Positions 7,680-16,422 are shown, counted from the first letter of the stretch. The stretch is DNA of 36,596 bases from Prevotella sp. UBA2850 (GCA_002350805.1 DEFO01000041.1:1-36596); one strand, 5' to 3'. Notes: generated by a model not told the origin, from the letters alone. Program-made: numbers and translations.

Positions 7680-8330
7680 TTATTTGCTTTTGTTGATATA
7701 GTCGAGGATAATCTCCACAGCGTCGTCCTCATCCAGCTCGGCCATGTTGATGACGAGGTCGTAGTTGCGGGTGTCGTAGCGCGATGTGCCGGCATACTTC
7801 TTCACATAGTTCTCACGCCACTTGTCCACCTTGTGGATGTCGGCCTCGGCCTGTTCGCGGGTGATGCCCTGCTTCTCCATGACGCGCTCGACGCGCTTTC
7901 TCATCGGAGCCTGAATCAGGATGCTGATATGGTTGGGATGGGCTTTCAGCACGAAGAATGCGCTGCGGCCTGCAATGACGCACGACTCGCCGTAGCCAAT
8001 CTCGCGGAGCACGTGGGCCTCGGTGTTGAACACGTCGTCGGTGGTGATGAGCTCGGGCTCATCCTGTGTGTTCACCTTATAATACTGAGCCTTGGCGGTG
8101 TCGTAGTAAGGAACGATCTTCCGCTGGAAGTCCGACCACCAGTTGCCTTTGTTGCCTTTCAACTTCTCAATTTCTTGAGTCGTGAGGTGATACTCGGCGG
8201 TAAGCGCCTTAATCACAGCCTTGTCGTAGAATGGCACGCCCAAACGCTCGGCCAGTTTCTCACCTACCGTACGGCCACCTGAGCCAAGTTCACGGTTGAT
8301 GGTAATCACGTATTGTTCTGTCTTTTTCAT
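7680..8330 (-). CDS. cytidylate kinase-like family protein
   Basis: A 216-residue P-loop protein of the cytidylate-kinase-like family. The N-terminal nucleotide-binding stretch is ITINRELGSGGRTVGEKLAERLG, a GSGG-type P-loop. It is followed by PFYDKAVI, GESCVIAGRSAFFVL (Walker-B-like strand and Arg) and a lid region RKRVERVMEKQGITREQAE. This family is common in anaerobes in addition to a true CMP kinase, and its substrate is not established. The gene sits between gpsA and pgi on the same strand, with a 130-bp spacer upstream that is filled largely by a 19-bp tandem array. The family is clear; the reaction is inferred. Confidence 0.85.
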   Translation of the reverse strand: MKKTEQYVITINRELGSGGRTVGEKLAERLGVPFYDKAVIKALTAEYHLTTQEIEKLKGNKGNWWSDFQRKIVPYYDTAKAQYYKVNTQDEPELITTDDVFNTEAHVLREIGYGESCVIAGRSAFFVLKAHPNHISILIQAPMRKRVERVMEKQGITREQAEADIHKVDKWRENYVKKYAGTSRYDTRNYDLVINMAELDEDDAVEIILDYINKSK

Positions 8331-8385
8331 AATTGTAAAATATTTGTTTAGGTCGTTGATATTAGTTTCTGTTCATTTCACCGCT

Positions 8386-8479
8386 CTATCTGAAAGATTT
8401 GGTTCTATCTGAAAGATTTGGTTCTAACTGAAAGAATGGGTACTATCTTTAAGAGTCGCTCTATCTGAAAGAGTCGGTG
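8386..8479. repeat. 19-bp tandem array overlapping the gpsA stop codon
   Basis: Five units of CTATCTGAAAGATTTGGTT type start at 8386, 8405, 8424, 8443 and 8461; the fourth is 18 bp. The fifth unit supplies the gpsA stop codon (8461-8463, read TAG on the minus strand) and its last five sense codons (TDSFR). Each other unit could encode a similar SFR-stop ending. The array fills much of the gpsA to kinase spacer. Confidence 0.85.
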
Positions 8480-9456
8480 AGCAGTTTGATTTCTATCTGC
8501 GGCGAGATACGCTCGTAGAGAATGTTGTAGACGGCGTCGAGAATGGGCATGTTCACATGCATGTGGCGGTTGATTTCCTTCATGCACTTCGTACCGAAAT
8601 ATCCCTCGGCAATCATTTCCATCTCTATCTGCGCCGACTTCACCGAGTAGCCCTTGCCGATCATCGTGCCGAAGGTGCGGTTGCGCGAGAAGTTCGAGTA
8701 GCCGGTCACCAGCAGGTCGCCGATATACACGCTGTCGTAGACGCTGCGCTCGATGGGATGGATGGCTGTCAGGAAGCGCGACATCTCCTGCACGGCATTC
8801 GACATGAGCACCGCCTGGAAATTGTCGCCATACTTCAAGCCCGAGCAGATGCCGGCGGCTATGGCGTAGACGTTCTTCAGCACACTCGAGTACTCAATGC
8901 CGATGACGTCGAGGCTGGTCTTTGTCTTGATATACTCGCTCGAGAGCACCTCAGTGAAAGCCTTGGCCTTCTCCTGGTCCGAGCAGCCCACGGTGAGATA
9001 GCTCAACCGCTCGAGCGCCACCTCCTCGGCATGGCTGGGACCGCCGATGCACGCCAGGTTGTCGTAGGGCACATCGTACACCTGATGGAAATACTCCGAG
9101 CAAGAGAGATTCTCATCGGGCACGATGCCTTTGATGGCCGTCACTACAAACTTGTCGCGCAGGCGTGTCTTCAGCTTGCGAAGATGGTTTTTCAGATAGG
9201 GCGAGGGGGTGACAAACACCAGCGTGTCGTAAGCCTCCACTATCTTGTTGATATCGCTCGAGAAGCTGATCTCGTCGATGTCGAAGCGGACACTCGTCAG
9301 GTAGGCAGGGTTGTGGCCCATGCGCCTGAAGTCCTCTATACGGTCGTCGCGGCGCATATACCACCCGATGTGGTGCGTATGCCCCACCACGATCTTGGCT
9401 ATGGCCGTCGCCCAACTACCACCGCCAATAATGGCTATTTTACCACAATCGTACAT
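8461..9456 (-). CDS. gpsA: glycerol-3-phosphate dehydrogenase [NAD(P)+]
   Basis: A 331-residue cytosolic enzyme that reduces dihydroxyacetone phosphate to sn-glycerol-3-phosphate for phospholipid synthesis. The Rossmann motif is IIGGGSWATAIAK near residue 9-21. The substrate-site lysines are seen in TAIKGIVPDE and in LKNVYAIAAGICSGLKYGDN. The C-terminal domain contains IGDLLVTGYSNFSRNRTFG, the family's conserved loop. Its start lies 5 bp after the lysS stop, so the two are almost certainly co-transcribed. The C-terminal TDSFR and stop codon are part of the downstream 19-bp tandem array, so the ending may have been altered by repeat slippage. Confidence 0.95.
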   Translation of the reverse strand: MYDCGKIAIIGGGSWATAIAKIVVGHTHHIGWYMRRDDRIEDFRRMGHNPAYLTSVRFDIDEISFSSDINKIVEAYDTLVFVTPSPYLKNHLRKLKTRLRDKFVVTAIKGIVPDENLSCSEYFHQVYDVPYDNLACIGGPSHAEEVALERLSYLTVGCSDQEKAKAFTEVLSSEYIKTKTSLDVIGIEYSSVLKNVYAIAAGICSGLKYGDNFQAVLMSNAVQEMSRFLTAIHPIERSVYDSVYIGDLLVTGYSNFSRNRTFGTMIGKGYSVKSAQIEMEMIAEGYFGTKCMKEINRHMHVNMPILDAVYNILYERISPQIEIKLLTDSFR

Positions 9457-9461
9457 ATTCG

Positions 9462-11192
9462 TTAATCTGAAACGCTGTCTATCCAGCCCTGCACTTCAGC
9501 GACGCTGGGCTTCTGCATCTCGAGTTTATATTTCTTCACGATGTCGCCGATTTTCTGCTGCAGGCCCTGTGCCTTCTCCTCGCGAATGTTCTGCACGAGG
9601 TTGAAGCCGGCCTTGCGCAATACGGGCACCCACTCGGCGGTCACACCAATGGCGGCCCATTCCTCGTTCGTGCTCTGCGGGATTTTCTTCTCGGGCTTCA
9701 TCTGCGGGAAGAACAGCACCTCCTGGATGAATGTCTTGCCTGTCATGAGCATCACCAGACGGTCGATGCCGATGCCGATGCCCGAGGTGGGAGGCATGCC
9801 GTACTGAAGTGCGCGCAGGAAGTCCTGATCGATGATCATGGCCTCGTCGTCGCCCTTGTCAGCCAGTCGCATCTGCTCCTGGAAGCGCTCCTCCTGGTCT
9901 ATCGGGTCGTTCAGCTCAGAGTAGGCGTTGGCCAGCTCCTTGCCGTTGACCATCAGCTCGAAACGCTCGGTCAGTCCGGGCTTCGAACGGTGCATCTTCG
10001 TCAGCGGCGACATCTCGACGGGATAGTCGGTGATGAACGTCGGCTGGATGAACGTGCCTTCGCAGAACTCGCCGAAAAGCTCGTCAATCAGTTTGCCCTT
10101 ACCCATGGTCTCGTCGACATCCATGCCTTTCTCCAGACAGAAAGCACGTATCTGCTCCTCGGTCTTACCTTCGCAGTCGAAGCCTGTCTTCTCCTTGATG
10201 GCGTCGAGGATGGGCAGACGGCGGTAGGGAGCCTTGAACGAAATCACTTGACCGTCGATCTCGCGCTCAGGCTTGCCGTTGACGGCAACACAGATGGTCT
10301 CAAGCAACTTCTCGGTGAACGACATCATCCAGTTGTAGTCCTTATACTGCACATACAGTTCCATGCAAGTGAACTCGGGGTTGTGGTTGCGGTCCATTCC
10401 CTCGTTGCGGAAGTTCTTGCCTATCTCGTAAACACCCTCGAAGCCGCCCACGATGAGGCGCTTCAGGTAGAGCTCGGTGGCGATACGCATGTACATATCC
10501 TGATCGAGCGCATTGAAGTGGGTGATGAACGGACGGGCAGATGCACCGCCGGCAATCATCTGCAGGGTCGGAGTCTCCACCTCGGTATAGCCGGCCTCAT
10601 CGAGCACGCGGCGCATGGTGCGCAGCACGGTGGCACGCTGCAGGAAGGTATCTTTCACACCCTCGTTCACCACCAGGTCGACATAGCGCTGGCGGTAGCG
10701 CAGCTCGGGGTCGTCGAACTTATCGTAAGCCACGCCATCCTTATATTTCACGATAGGAAGCGGTTTGAGCGATTTCGAGAGCAGGGTCAGTTCCTGTGCA
10801 TGCACCGAAATCTCGCCCGTCTGTGTACGGAACACGAAACCGCGGATTCCGATGAAGTCGCCGATGTCCATCAGCTTCTTGAACACCACATTATACATAT
10901 CCTTATTCTCACCCGGGCAGATGTCATCACGTGTCACATACACCTGAATACGGCCCTTCGAGTCCTGCAATTCCACAAACGAGGCCTTGCCCATCACGCG
11001 GCGGCTCATCATACGACCGGCAATGCATACCTGACGCGGCTCAGCATCGTCGACAAATTCGGCACGGATATCTGTGCTGAAAGCATTTGTGGCATACTCG
11101 GCTGCAGGATATGGGTCGATGCCCATCGCACGCAGTTGCTGCAGGCTCTCGCGCCTGCCGATTTCCTGTTCACTCAGTTCTAGTACATTCAT
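9462..11192 (-). CDS. lysS: lysyl-tRNA synthetase, class II
   Basis: A 576-residue cytosolic enzyme that charges tRNA-Lys. The N-terminal OB-fold anticodon-binding domain covers about residues 60-160 (RQVCIAGRMMSRRVMGKASF). Class II motif 2 is FRNEGMDRNHNPEFTCMELY and motif 3 is GIGIGIDRLVMLMTGKTF. The protein is about 70 residues longer than E. coli LysS: after QEVLFFPQMKPEKK it carries a C-terminal helical extension ending GWIDSVSD. Start ATG 11192 lies 38 bp downstream of a -7 box. It leads the cluster continuing with gpsA. Confidence 0.97.
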   Translation of the reverse strand: MNVLELSEQEIGRRESLQQLRAMGIDPYPAAEYATNAFSTDIRAEFVDDAEPRQVCIAGRMMSRRVMGKASFVELQDSKGRIQVYVTRDDICPGENKDMYNVVFKKLMDIGDFIGIRGFVFRTQTGEISVHAQELTLLSKSLKPLPIVKYKDGVAYDKFDDPELRYRQRYVDLVVNEGVKDTFLQRATVLRTMRRVLDEAGYTEVETPTLQMIAGGASARPFITHFNALDQDMYMRIATELYLKRLIVGGFEGVYEIGKNFRNEGMDRNHNPEFTCMELYVQYKDYNWMMSFTEKLLETICVAVNGKPEREIDGQVISFKAPYRRLPILDAIKEKTGFDCEGKTEEQIRAFCLEKGMDVDETMGKGKLIDELFGEFCEGTFIQPTFITDYPVEMSPLTKMHRSKPGLTERFELMVNGKELANAYSELNDPIDQEERFQEQMRLADKGDDEAMIIDQDFLRALQYGMPPTSGIGIGIDRLVMLMTGKTFIQEVLFFPQMKPEKKIPQSTNEEWAAIGVTAEWVPVLRKAGFNLVQNIREEKAQGLQQKIGDIVKKYKLEMQKPSVAEVQGWIDSVSD

Positions 11193-11229
11193 ACTTTATA
11201 TTTTTACTCTTTTACGTCAAATATTTCGG

Positions 11230-11237
11230 CAAAGATA
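11230..11237 (-). promoter_or_regulatory. -7 promoter box for the lysS cluster
   Basis: TATCTTTG on the minus strand, about 38 bp upstream of the lysS ATG. No TTG is at the expected -33 position; that area is T-rich instead. The position fits a promoter for lysS-gpsA and perhaps the genes beyond. Confidence 0.55.
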
Positions 11238-11380
11238 CGAAAAAAAAAGAGAAGTGAGAAAGAATTGGCGACGTTTCTTTCTTTTTTTACGATTTCAAGT
11301 GCCAAGTTGGGGCATTCTGCATGGCACTGAGCACGATAACAGCCATTGGAAACCGTCTCATCTGCCCCAAAATCATCTTT

Positions 11381-11465
11381 TGGAGGGCCCCATTAGCCAT
11401 CACAGAGGGCTACTCTACGATTGTAATCACGCTCTCTGGCATCTCAGAGGGCTGCTCCAGACTGT
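11381..11465 (-). repeat. degenerate 21-bp hairpin repeat
   Basis: On the minus strand two units, near 11460-11440 and 11418-11398, read GAGCAGCCCTCTG and GAGTAGCCCTCTG. They lie 42 bp apart, twice 21; a weaker GAGGGC copy lies near 11383. The 16-bp stretch CTGGAGCAGCCCTCTG (minus, 11460-11445) is found exactly at 28075-28090 on the plus strand. In each unit GAG pairs with CTC around a C/TAGCC loop. The wider 11238-11510 interval has other dyads (GTGCCA/TGGCAC at 11299-11327, TTGGGGCA/TGCCCCAA at 11307-11370) but no credible gene. Confidence 0.6.
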
Positions 11466-11507
11466 CTACAAAGCCGGCATGCGACGCTACTTCACATGGG
11501 CAAAAGC

Positions 11508-11545
11508 CATAAAAAATTTGAGAGCGATCAATTGACCGCTCTCAA
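11508..11545 (-). terminator. rho-independent terminator downstream of aroC
   Basis: On the minus strand TTGAGAGCG (11545-11537) and CGCTCTCAA (11526-11518) pair perfectly around a 10-nt loop, followed by ATTTTTT. It lies about 140 bp beyond the aroC stop and is oriented to end the slyD-aroC transcript. Confidence 0.75.
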
Positions 11546-11684
11546 CCAACACAAAAACTAAACTAGACTTAACTAAACTAAATAAGGATTTTCACAAACC
11601 CTTGATTTGTCGTTTGCAAATATACAACTTTTTCCGTTAAAAACATGCATTTTCACCATCTTTTTTTCGCATTGGTTAAAAATA

Positions 11685-12761
11685 TCACAATTTTCCGGCC
11701 TTTGAGGCCAAGAAATAGTCGAAAACCGTAATCGCAGCCATCGCTTCGACGATGGGAACAGCCCTGGGGAGCACACATGGGTCGTGGCGCCCACTGGCTT
11801 TCAGGGTCACAAGATTCCCTTCGAGGTCGACGGTCTGCTGCTCTTGCATGATGGTGGCCACGGGCTTGAAGGCAACGCGGAAATAGATGTCCTCGCCATT
11901 GCTGATGCCACCTTGGATGCCTCCGCTATGGTTGGTCTGAGTGGTGATGCGCGACGCAGAACTGACAAACACGTCATTTTGCTCGCTACCACGGGCCGTC
12001 ACGCCATCGAAGCCGCTGCCATACTCGAAACCTTTCACGGCATTGATGCTCAGCATGGCTCCGCCCAATGCGGCATGCAGCTTGCCAAACTCAGGCTCGC
12101 CGATGCCCGGAGGACAGCCTTTGATGACACAGGTGACGACGCCTCCAATGGTGTCGCCCTGCGCTTTCACCTCAGCAATGAGGCGCTCCATGGCCTGCGC
12201 CTTCTCCATGTCGGGACAGCGCACCACATTGGTCTCGGTCTTGCTGAGGTCGTAGAGCCGGTAGTCGCGGTCCAAGGCAATGTCGCCCACCTGCGATGTG
12301 TAGGCCTGTATGGTGATGCCCAATGGACGGAGGGCCAACTTGGCCAGTGCGCCGGCCACACAGCGGCTAATGGTGATGCGAGCCGACGAGCGTCCTCCTC
12401 CTCGATGGTCGCGAATGCCGTATTTGGTGGCATAGGTATAGTCGGCATGCGAGGGACGATAGAGACAGCGCAGCGACTCATAGTCTTGCGAATGGTGGTT
12501 TTTGTTACGCACGATGAAGCCGATGGGACAGCCCGTCGACTTTCCCTCGAACACGCCGCTGAGCAATTCCACCCGGTCGGCCTCATCGCGGCCGGTGGTG
12601 ATATGACTCTGTCCCGGGCGCCGCCGGTCGAGCTCATGCTGTATGAAATCGATGTCGATATCTATGCCTGGCGGCATGCCGTCGACCACACCTCCCACAG
12701 CCTCGCCATGGCTTTCGCCAAAGGTGGTCAGCGTAAATATATGTCCAAAAGTGTTTCGCAT
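11685..12761 (-). CDS. aroC: chorismate synthase
   Basis: A 358-residue FMN-dependent enzyme for the last common step of the shikimate pathway, EPSP to chorismate. The three family signatures are seen: GESHGEAVGGVVDGMPPG near the N-terminus, the central GGGRSSARITISR, and RHDPCVLPRAVPIVEAM near the C-terminus. RPSHADYTY, which helps bind FMN and substrate, is intact. Length is normal. It starts 31 bp after the slyD stop and probably shares its transcript. Chorismate is also the substrate of MenF, encoded at 31744-32841. Confidence 0.96.
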   Translation of the reverse strand: MRNTFGHIFTLTTFGESHGEAVGGVVDGMPPGIDIDIDFIQHELDRRRPGQSHITTGRDEADRVELLSGVFEGKSTGCPIGFIVRNKNHHSQDYESLRCLYRPSHADYTYATKYGIRDHRGGGRSSARITISRCVAGALAKLALRPLGITIQAYTSQVGDIALDRDYRLYDLSKTETNVVRCPDMEKAQAMERLIAEVKAQGDTIGGVVTCVIKGCPPGIGEPEFGKLHAALGGAMLSINAVKGFEYGSGFDGVTARGSEQNDVFVSSASRITTQTNHSGGIQGGISNGEDIYFRVAFKPVATIMQEQQTVDLEGNLVTLKASGRHDPCVLPRAVPIVEAMAAITVFDYFLASKAGKL

Positions 12762-12792
12762 CTTCCTCAGTCACTATTCGCTGATTCCCCTC

Positions 12793-13368
12793 TTAATGAC
12801 AATGTCCGCAGCCGTCACCGCAACCATCGCCGCAGTCGTCACCACAGTCGTGGCAGCCACAACCGCAGCCACCGCCGCTCATGTGGTTGAGCAGGCTCTG
12901 AATCTCGTCGTTGGTGGCCTCACGGTTCTCCACCACATGGCCTTTGAAGTTCAGGTCTTTGCCAGCCAGCGGGTGGTTGAGGTCGATTTTCACATGGTCG
13001 TCGGCAATCTCGAGCACCTTGCCATAGAAGCGCTGGCCCTCTTCGTTCTGCAGGGGCAGCACAGCACCCGTGAACACATTCTCATGGTCGAAGTGGCCGT
13101 TGATGGTAAAGATCTCGCGCTCCAGGTCTACCACGCGCTCAGCGTCGTAGTCGCCATAAGCCTGACTCTTGGTGAGGGTAAAGTCGAACTCTCCACCCTG
13201 CTCCAGTCCTTCTATCTGTTTCTCGAAATCCTCGAGGGCGAAGCCAAATCCGGTGATGAACAGGAACGGCTGCTCTTCGGTAGCCTCTTCCACTAATTCT
13301 GATTTGCCGTTCTCAAGGGTGTACAGCTGATAAGCCACGGCAATGTACTTGTTTGTTTTTTGTTCCAT
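12793..13368 (-). CDS. slyD: FKBP-type peptidyl-prolyl isomerase SlyD
   Basis: A 191-residue cytosolic prolyl isomerase and chaperone. The split FKBP domain is at about residues 5-65 and 130-155, with the chaperone insert-in-flap domain between (DAERVVDLEREIF, then GAVLPLQNEEG). NHPLAGKDLNFKGHV is the family hallmark. The tail from about residue 165 is packed with Gly, Cys, His and Asp in CGCGCHDCGDDC-type runs, the metal-binding tail that SlyD uses to deliver nickel in other bacteria. Start ATG 13368 is supported by a -7 box 24 bp upstream. It heads the slyD-aroC pair. Confidence 0.93.
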   Translation of the reverse strand: MEQKTNKYIAVAYQLYTLENGKSELVEEATEEQPFLFITGFGFALEDFEKQIEGLEQGGEFDFTLTKSQAYGDYDAERVVDLEREIFTINGHFDHENVFTGAVLPLQNEEGQRFYGKVLEIADDHVKIDLNHPLAGKDLNFKGHVVENREATNDEIQSLLNHMSGGGCGCGCHDCGDDCGDGCGDGCGHCH

Positions 13369-13392
13369 TTCCTATTTTATATTTTGCGTGTG

Positions 13393-13400
13393 CAAAAATA
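13393..13400 (-). promoter_or_regulatory. -7 promoter box for slyD-aroC
   Basis: TATTTTTG on the minus strand fits TAnnTTTG and lies 24 bp before the slyD ATG. The nearest TTG upstream is 24 bp away, a little far for the consensus. Confidence 0.5.
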
Positions 13401-13502
13401 ATAAATAATCTTGATAATAGCATACAAAACGTTACTTTTTCCTCTTTTTTTGTTAATTTTCTGAATGTTGCTGTTTATTTTGATGTACGTCAAGATTTGG
13501 GG

Positions 13503-13518
13503 CTGTTTGCGCAAACAG
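13503..13518. promoter_or_regulatory. perfect 16-bp palindrome, candidate operator
   Basis: CTGTTTGCGCAAACAG is a perfect palindrome 14 bp upstream of the -33 element of the promoter for the small secreted protein gene. Its size and place fit a dimeric regulator site, most naturally an activator. No regulator gene is next to it. Confidence 0.45.
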
Positions 13519-13532
13519 TGGCTAAAAAATAC

Positions 13533-13562
13533 TTGCCGGAACGAAAAAACGCCTTACCTTTG
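13533..13562 (+). promoter_or_regulatory. promoter of the small secreted protein gene
   Basis: TTG at 13533-13535, a 19-bp spacer and TACCTTTG at 13555-13562 match the consensus. The 5' leader to ATG 13659 would be about 90 nt. Confidence 0.7.
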
Positions 13563-13658
13563 CACCGTCGAAAAGACAAAAACACAAGTAAAAGTTTTCA
13601 GGATAACGGGCAAAAAGAACACAGCCCAATGTAGAATTAAAAAAGAAAGGTAAAAGAG

Positions 13659-14012
13659 ATGAAGAAAATGATTTTAGTAGTTGTAGCATTGCTCAGCATG
13701 ACCGCAACATTCGCAGAAGACAATAAGGCTAACAACGCCCAACTGTTTGACATGAGCGTCAATTACAACAAGCTCGGCGAAGCACTCAATCTCAACAACG
13801 ACCAGCTGGAGTCACTCCAGGATGTACACAAGGCTTTCTGTGCCGAAATGCTCAATGCGGCCTACGCCGACAAGGACGAGCAGAAGGTGATGATGGACAA
13901 TGCCATCAAGAAGGACCTGAAATACATGCGTTACATCCTTGACAAGAAGCAGTACCGCAAGTATCTGATGCTGCTCAACGTGACGCTGAACAACCGTGGT
14001 CTGAACAAGTAA
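13659..14012 (+). CDS. small secreted protein of unknown function
   Basis: A 117-residue protein I do not recognise by name. Residues 1-19 are a clear signal peptide (MKKMILVVVALLSMTATFA, cleaved before ED). The mature part is about 98 residues, largely helical and charged, with LNLNNDQLESLQDVHKAFC, a run DKDEQKVMMDNAIKKD and DKKQYRKYLMLLNVTLNN. The helix-turn layout with LNLNNDQ and LDKKQYRKYL recalls Spy/CpxP-like small periplasmic helical proteins, in which a similar LTxxQ repeat occurs, but this is only a resemblance. It has its own promoter, an upstream palindrome and a strong terminator, so it is a single-gene unit, probably well expressed. Confidence 0.8.
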   Translation: MKKMILVVVALLSMTATFAEDNKANNAQLFDMSVNYNKLGEALNLNNDQLESLQDVHKAFCAEMLNAAYADKDEQKVMMDNAIKKDLKYMRYILDKKQYRKYLMLLNVTLNNRGLNK

Positions 14013-14039
14013 ACAGAGAGAGATTTTTCATACTGCAGA

Positions 14040-14078
14040 GGCTGCATCCCTGTCTTTTTCAGGGTTGCGGCCTTTTTT
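14040..14078 (+). terminator. strong rho-independent terminator
   Basis: GGCTGCATCCCTG (14040-14052) pairs with CAGGGTTGCGGCC (14060-14072) with one G-U pair and one mismatch, followed by six T. It ends the small secreted protein transcript. Confidence 0.85.
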
Positions 14079-14127
14079 CTTTCTGCTAATCCTTGGCAGC
14101 CTCGTTTTTTTTTATTTATTTTGCAGC

Positions 14128-16311
14128 GTGAAGCGTTTGTTGCTATTCTTATGCACGACCGCTGTGCTGCTGTCAGCCAGCGCCCAACGTGCCGACTTCC
14201 GGAAGATGTCGGCCCTGGTGCGTAGTGCCGTCATCGAACAAAGCAGCAGTCGTTTGCACAAGGTAAAGCCAAAGGCTACGCCTCGGTTGTGCGCCTTTGT
14301 ACGCATCAACGGCGATGCCGAAGCCGTGCTCAGCCGGAACGACTGCCGCAAACTGGCCCAGTGGGGCGACATTTGTGTGGCCGACATACCGCTCACCAAC
14401 CTTGCTGCACTGTCGGAAGAGCCAGCAGTTGTGCGCATCGAGGCACAAGAGAGCCGGCGGCCCACACTCGACACGACGGCCGTGCTGATGAATGTGGCGC
14501 CCGTATGGGAAGGCAGGCAACTGCCCCAGGCATTCACCGGCCGTGGCGTGGTGGTGGGCGTGCAGGATGTGGGATTCGACCTGACGCATCCCACCTTTTA
14601 TAATAATAGTCTGACCGACTATCGCATCAAGCGCTTCTGGGACCAGCTGTCGACCGACACGCTGACGAGCAGCCTCTATGTGGGCGCCGACTACCAGAAC
14701 GAAGCCGATATCCTGGGCTATGCCCACTCACGCGATGCCTCCATCATCAGCCATGGCACCCATACCGCCGGTATCGCCGCCGGTTCGGGCTACGACACTC
14801 CCTACCGGGGCATGGCATGGGAAAGCGACCTCTGCCTGGTCAGCAATGTTGTGACCACTGACACGGTGCTTATCGACAAGCAGAATTATTATAAGTACAC
14901 GTCGGCTACCGACGCACTGGGATTCCAATACATCTTCGACTATGCCGCCAGCGTGGGCAAGCCTTGTGTCGTCTCGTTCAGCGAGGGCTCACACCAGTGT
15001 TTCTGGCACGAGGACCAGCTGCTGCACGAGGCCATCGCCCGCATGACGGGGCAGGGCCGCATCTTTGTCAGTTCGGCGGGCAACGAGGGACACCTGAAGA
15101 CGTATGTTGACAAACCTACGGGGATAGACTCGCGCGGCACATTCCTTGAGAACAGCGGCAACAGTGTGTTTGTCAACCTGCGCTCCGACGCCCCGTTCAC
15201 CATCCGCGCAACAGCCTACGAGGACGGACAGCCCTTTGTGCACGAGATCCCGACGGCTGACGTCTGCCAGCAAACCGACTCGATGCTTGTCGACACCGTC
15301 AAACTGGGCACGCACAACTATAGCTTCACCGTGGTTGCCTATCCCACATTCTACGACCAGCAAATCACAGCCTACGAACTGTATATAACGACCGACGACA
15401 GCCGTTTCGGCACCTGCCCCGTTTCGGTGGAGATGACTGGCACTGAGGCACATGCAGAGATGTTCAAATCGTCAGGTACGATGACGGGCAATGCCTGCAA
15501 CACTTCGCTCGACGATGCCGTGAGCACCCACAGCATTCTCTCACCCGGCTGTGCTGCCAGTGCCGTCTGTGTGGGAGGCATGGCCTACCGCTCGTCGGTA
15601 GTCAACTATCGGGGCGAGGTGCGCGAGTACGACGGGCGCTATGGCCATGAGGAAAGCGAGCGCTATCATGCCGCCTCCGTAGGACCAACGTTCGACCACC
15701 AGATCAAGCCCGACGTCACCGCCAATGCGGTGAATGTCATCTCTTCTTACAGCAGCTACTACATCGAGCAGAACCCTGGTTCATGGGATGTGGGCAACGA
15801 TGTGGCACATTTCGACTTCAACGGCCGCACCTATGGCTGGAACGCCAGCTCGGGCACTTCGATGTCAACACCTGCCGTGGCTGGCGCCATTGCCTTGTGG
15901 CTGCAGGCACGCCCCACACTGACTCCCGACGAGGTGAAGGCGGTGATGGCCCGCACCTGTCGCAAGCCCGATACCACCATGGACTATCCCAACAATTATT
16001 TCGGCTATGGCGAGATTGACGTCTACAAAGGATTGCTCGATGTGCTGAACGTAGACGGGATCGAGGGCATCAGCGACCATCAGCCCCAGCGCGCCCGTTT
16101 CTGTCTGACTGCCGACCGTGAGCTGCGTGTTGTCTTCGATACCGCCGAGGCGCCCCATTATTCACTTCATCTGTATTCCACAACGGGCGTATGCCTGCTC
16201 AGCAGCGACAATGCCCCACTCCACCTGAGTGGCCTGCCTCACGGCGTGTATGTTGTGCAATTGCGCAGCAATCAGTCTGTTTTCGAAGGCTCCACACTCA
16301 TCCGCTTGTAA
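14128..16311 (+). CDS. secreted S8 (subtilisin-like) serine protease with a C-terminal secretion-type tail
   Basis: A 727-residue exported protease. From GTG 14128 the N-terminus VKRLLLFLCTTAVLLSASAQ is a good signal peptide. The in-frame upstream alternative, TTG 14065, lies inside the previous terminator and was rejected. The catalytic triad is visible: Asp147 in GVQDVGFDLTHP, His209 in SHGTHTAGIAAGS and Ser578 in SGTSMSTPAVAGA. A beta-rich insert of more than 250 residues separates His and Ser, as in other Bacteroidales S8 proteins. The last 70 residues end LSGLPHGVYVVQLRS, resembling the type A sorting domain of the type IX secretion system or a degenerate version of it. No promoter of good quality was found; a TTATTTTG stretch just upstream is one mismatch from the -7 consensus. 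Confidence 0.9.
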   Translation: MKRLLLFLCTTAVLLSASAQRADFRKMSALVRSAVIEQSSSRLHKVKPKATPRLCAFVRINGDAEAVLSRNDCRKLAQWGDICVADIPLTNLAALSEEPAVVRIEAQESRRPTLDTTAVLMNVAPVWEGRQLPQAFTGRGVVVGVQDVGFDLTHPTFYNNSLTDYRIKRFWDQLSTDTLTSSLYVGADYQNEADILGYAHSRDASIISHGTHTAGIAAGSGYDTPYRGMAWESDLCLVSNVVTTDTVLIDKQNYYKYTSATDALGFQYIFDYAASVGKPCVVSFSEGSHQCFWHEDQLLHEAIARMTGQGRIFVSSAGNEGHLKTYVDKPTGIDSRGTFLENSGNSVFVNLRSDAPFTIRATAYEDGQPFVHEIPTADVCQQTDSMLVDTVKLGTHNYSFTVVAYPTFYDQQITAYELYITTDDSRFGTCPVSVEMTGTEAHAEMFKSSGTMTGNACNTSLDDAVSTHSILSPGCAASAVCVGGMAYRSSVVNYRGEVREYDGRYGHEESERYHAASVGPTFDHQIKPDVTANAVNVISSYSSYYIEQNPGSWDVGNDVAHFDFNGRTYGWNASSGTSMSTPAVAGAIALWLQARPTLTPDEVKAVMARTCRKPDTTMDYPNNYFGYGEIDVYKGLLDVLNVDGIEGISDHQPQRARFCLTADRELRVVFDTAEAPHYSLHLYSTTGVCLLSSDNAPLHLSGLPHGVYVVQLRSNQSVFEGSTLIRL

Positions 16312-16422
16312 ACAATTCCAATGAGAATAAGTTCGCAGAGAGGTCTGTTCTTTCGGTTTGAAATTCTTTCGAAGGGATGTATTGTCCCTATGAAGAACCA
16401 TGAACCGACAACTGTTTATTCT

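Noticed and set aside
11321..11512. 63-codon plus-strand frame upstream of lysS
   Set aside because: It overlaps the degenerate 21-bp repeat, and its ITEGYS/ISEGCS pair reflects the repeat. No promoter of good quality.
13353..13634. 93-codon plus-strand frame spanning the slyD promoter and the secreted-protein promoter
   Set aside because: It runs through two promoters and the operator palindrome, and the text is not protein-like.
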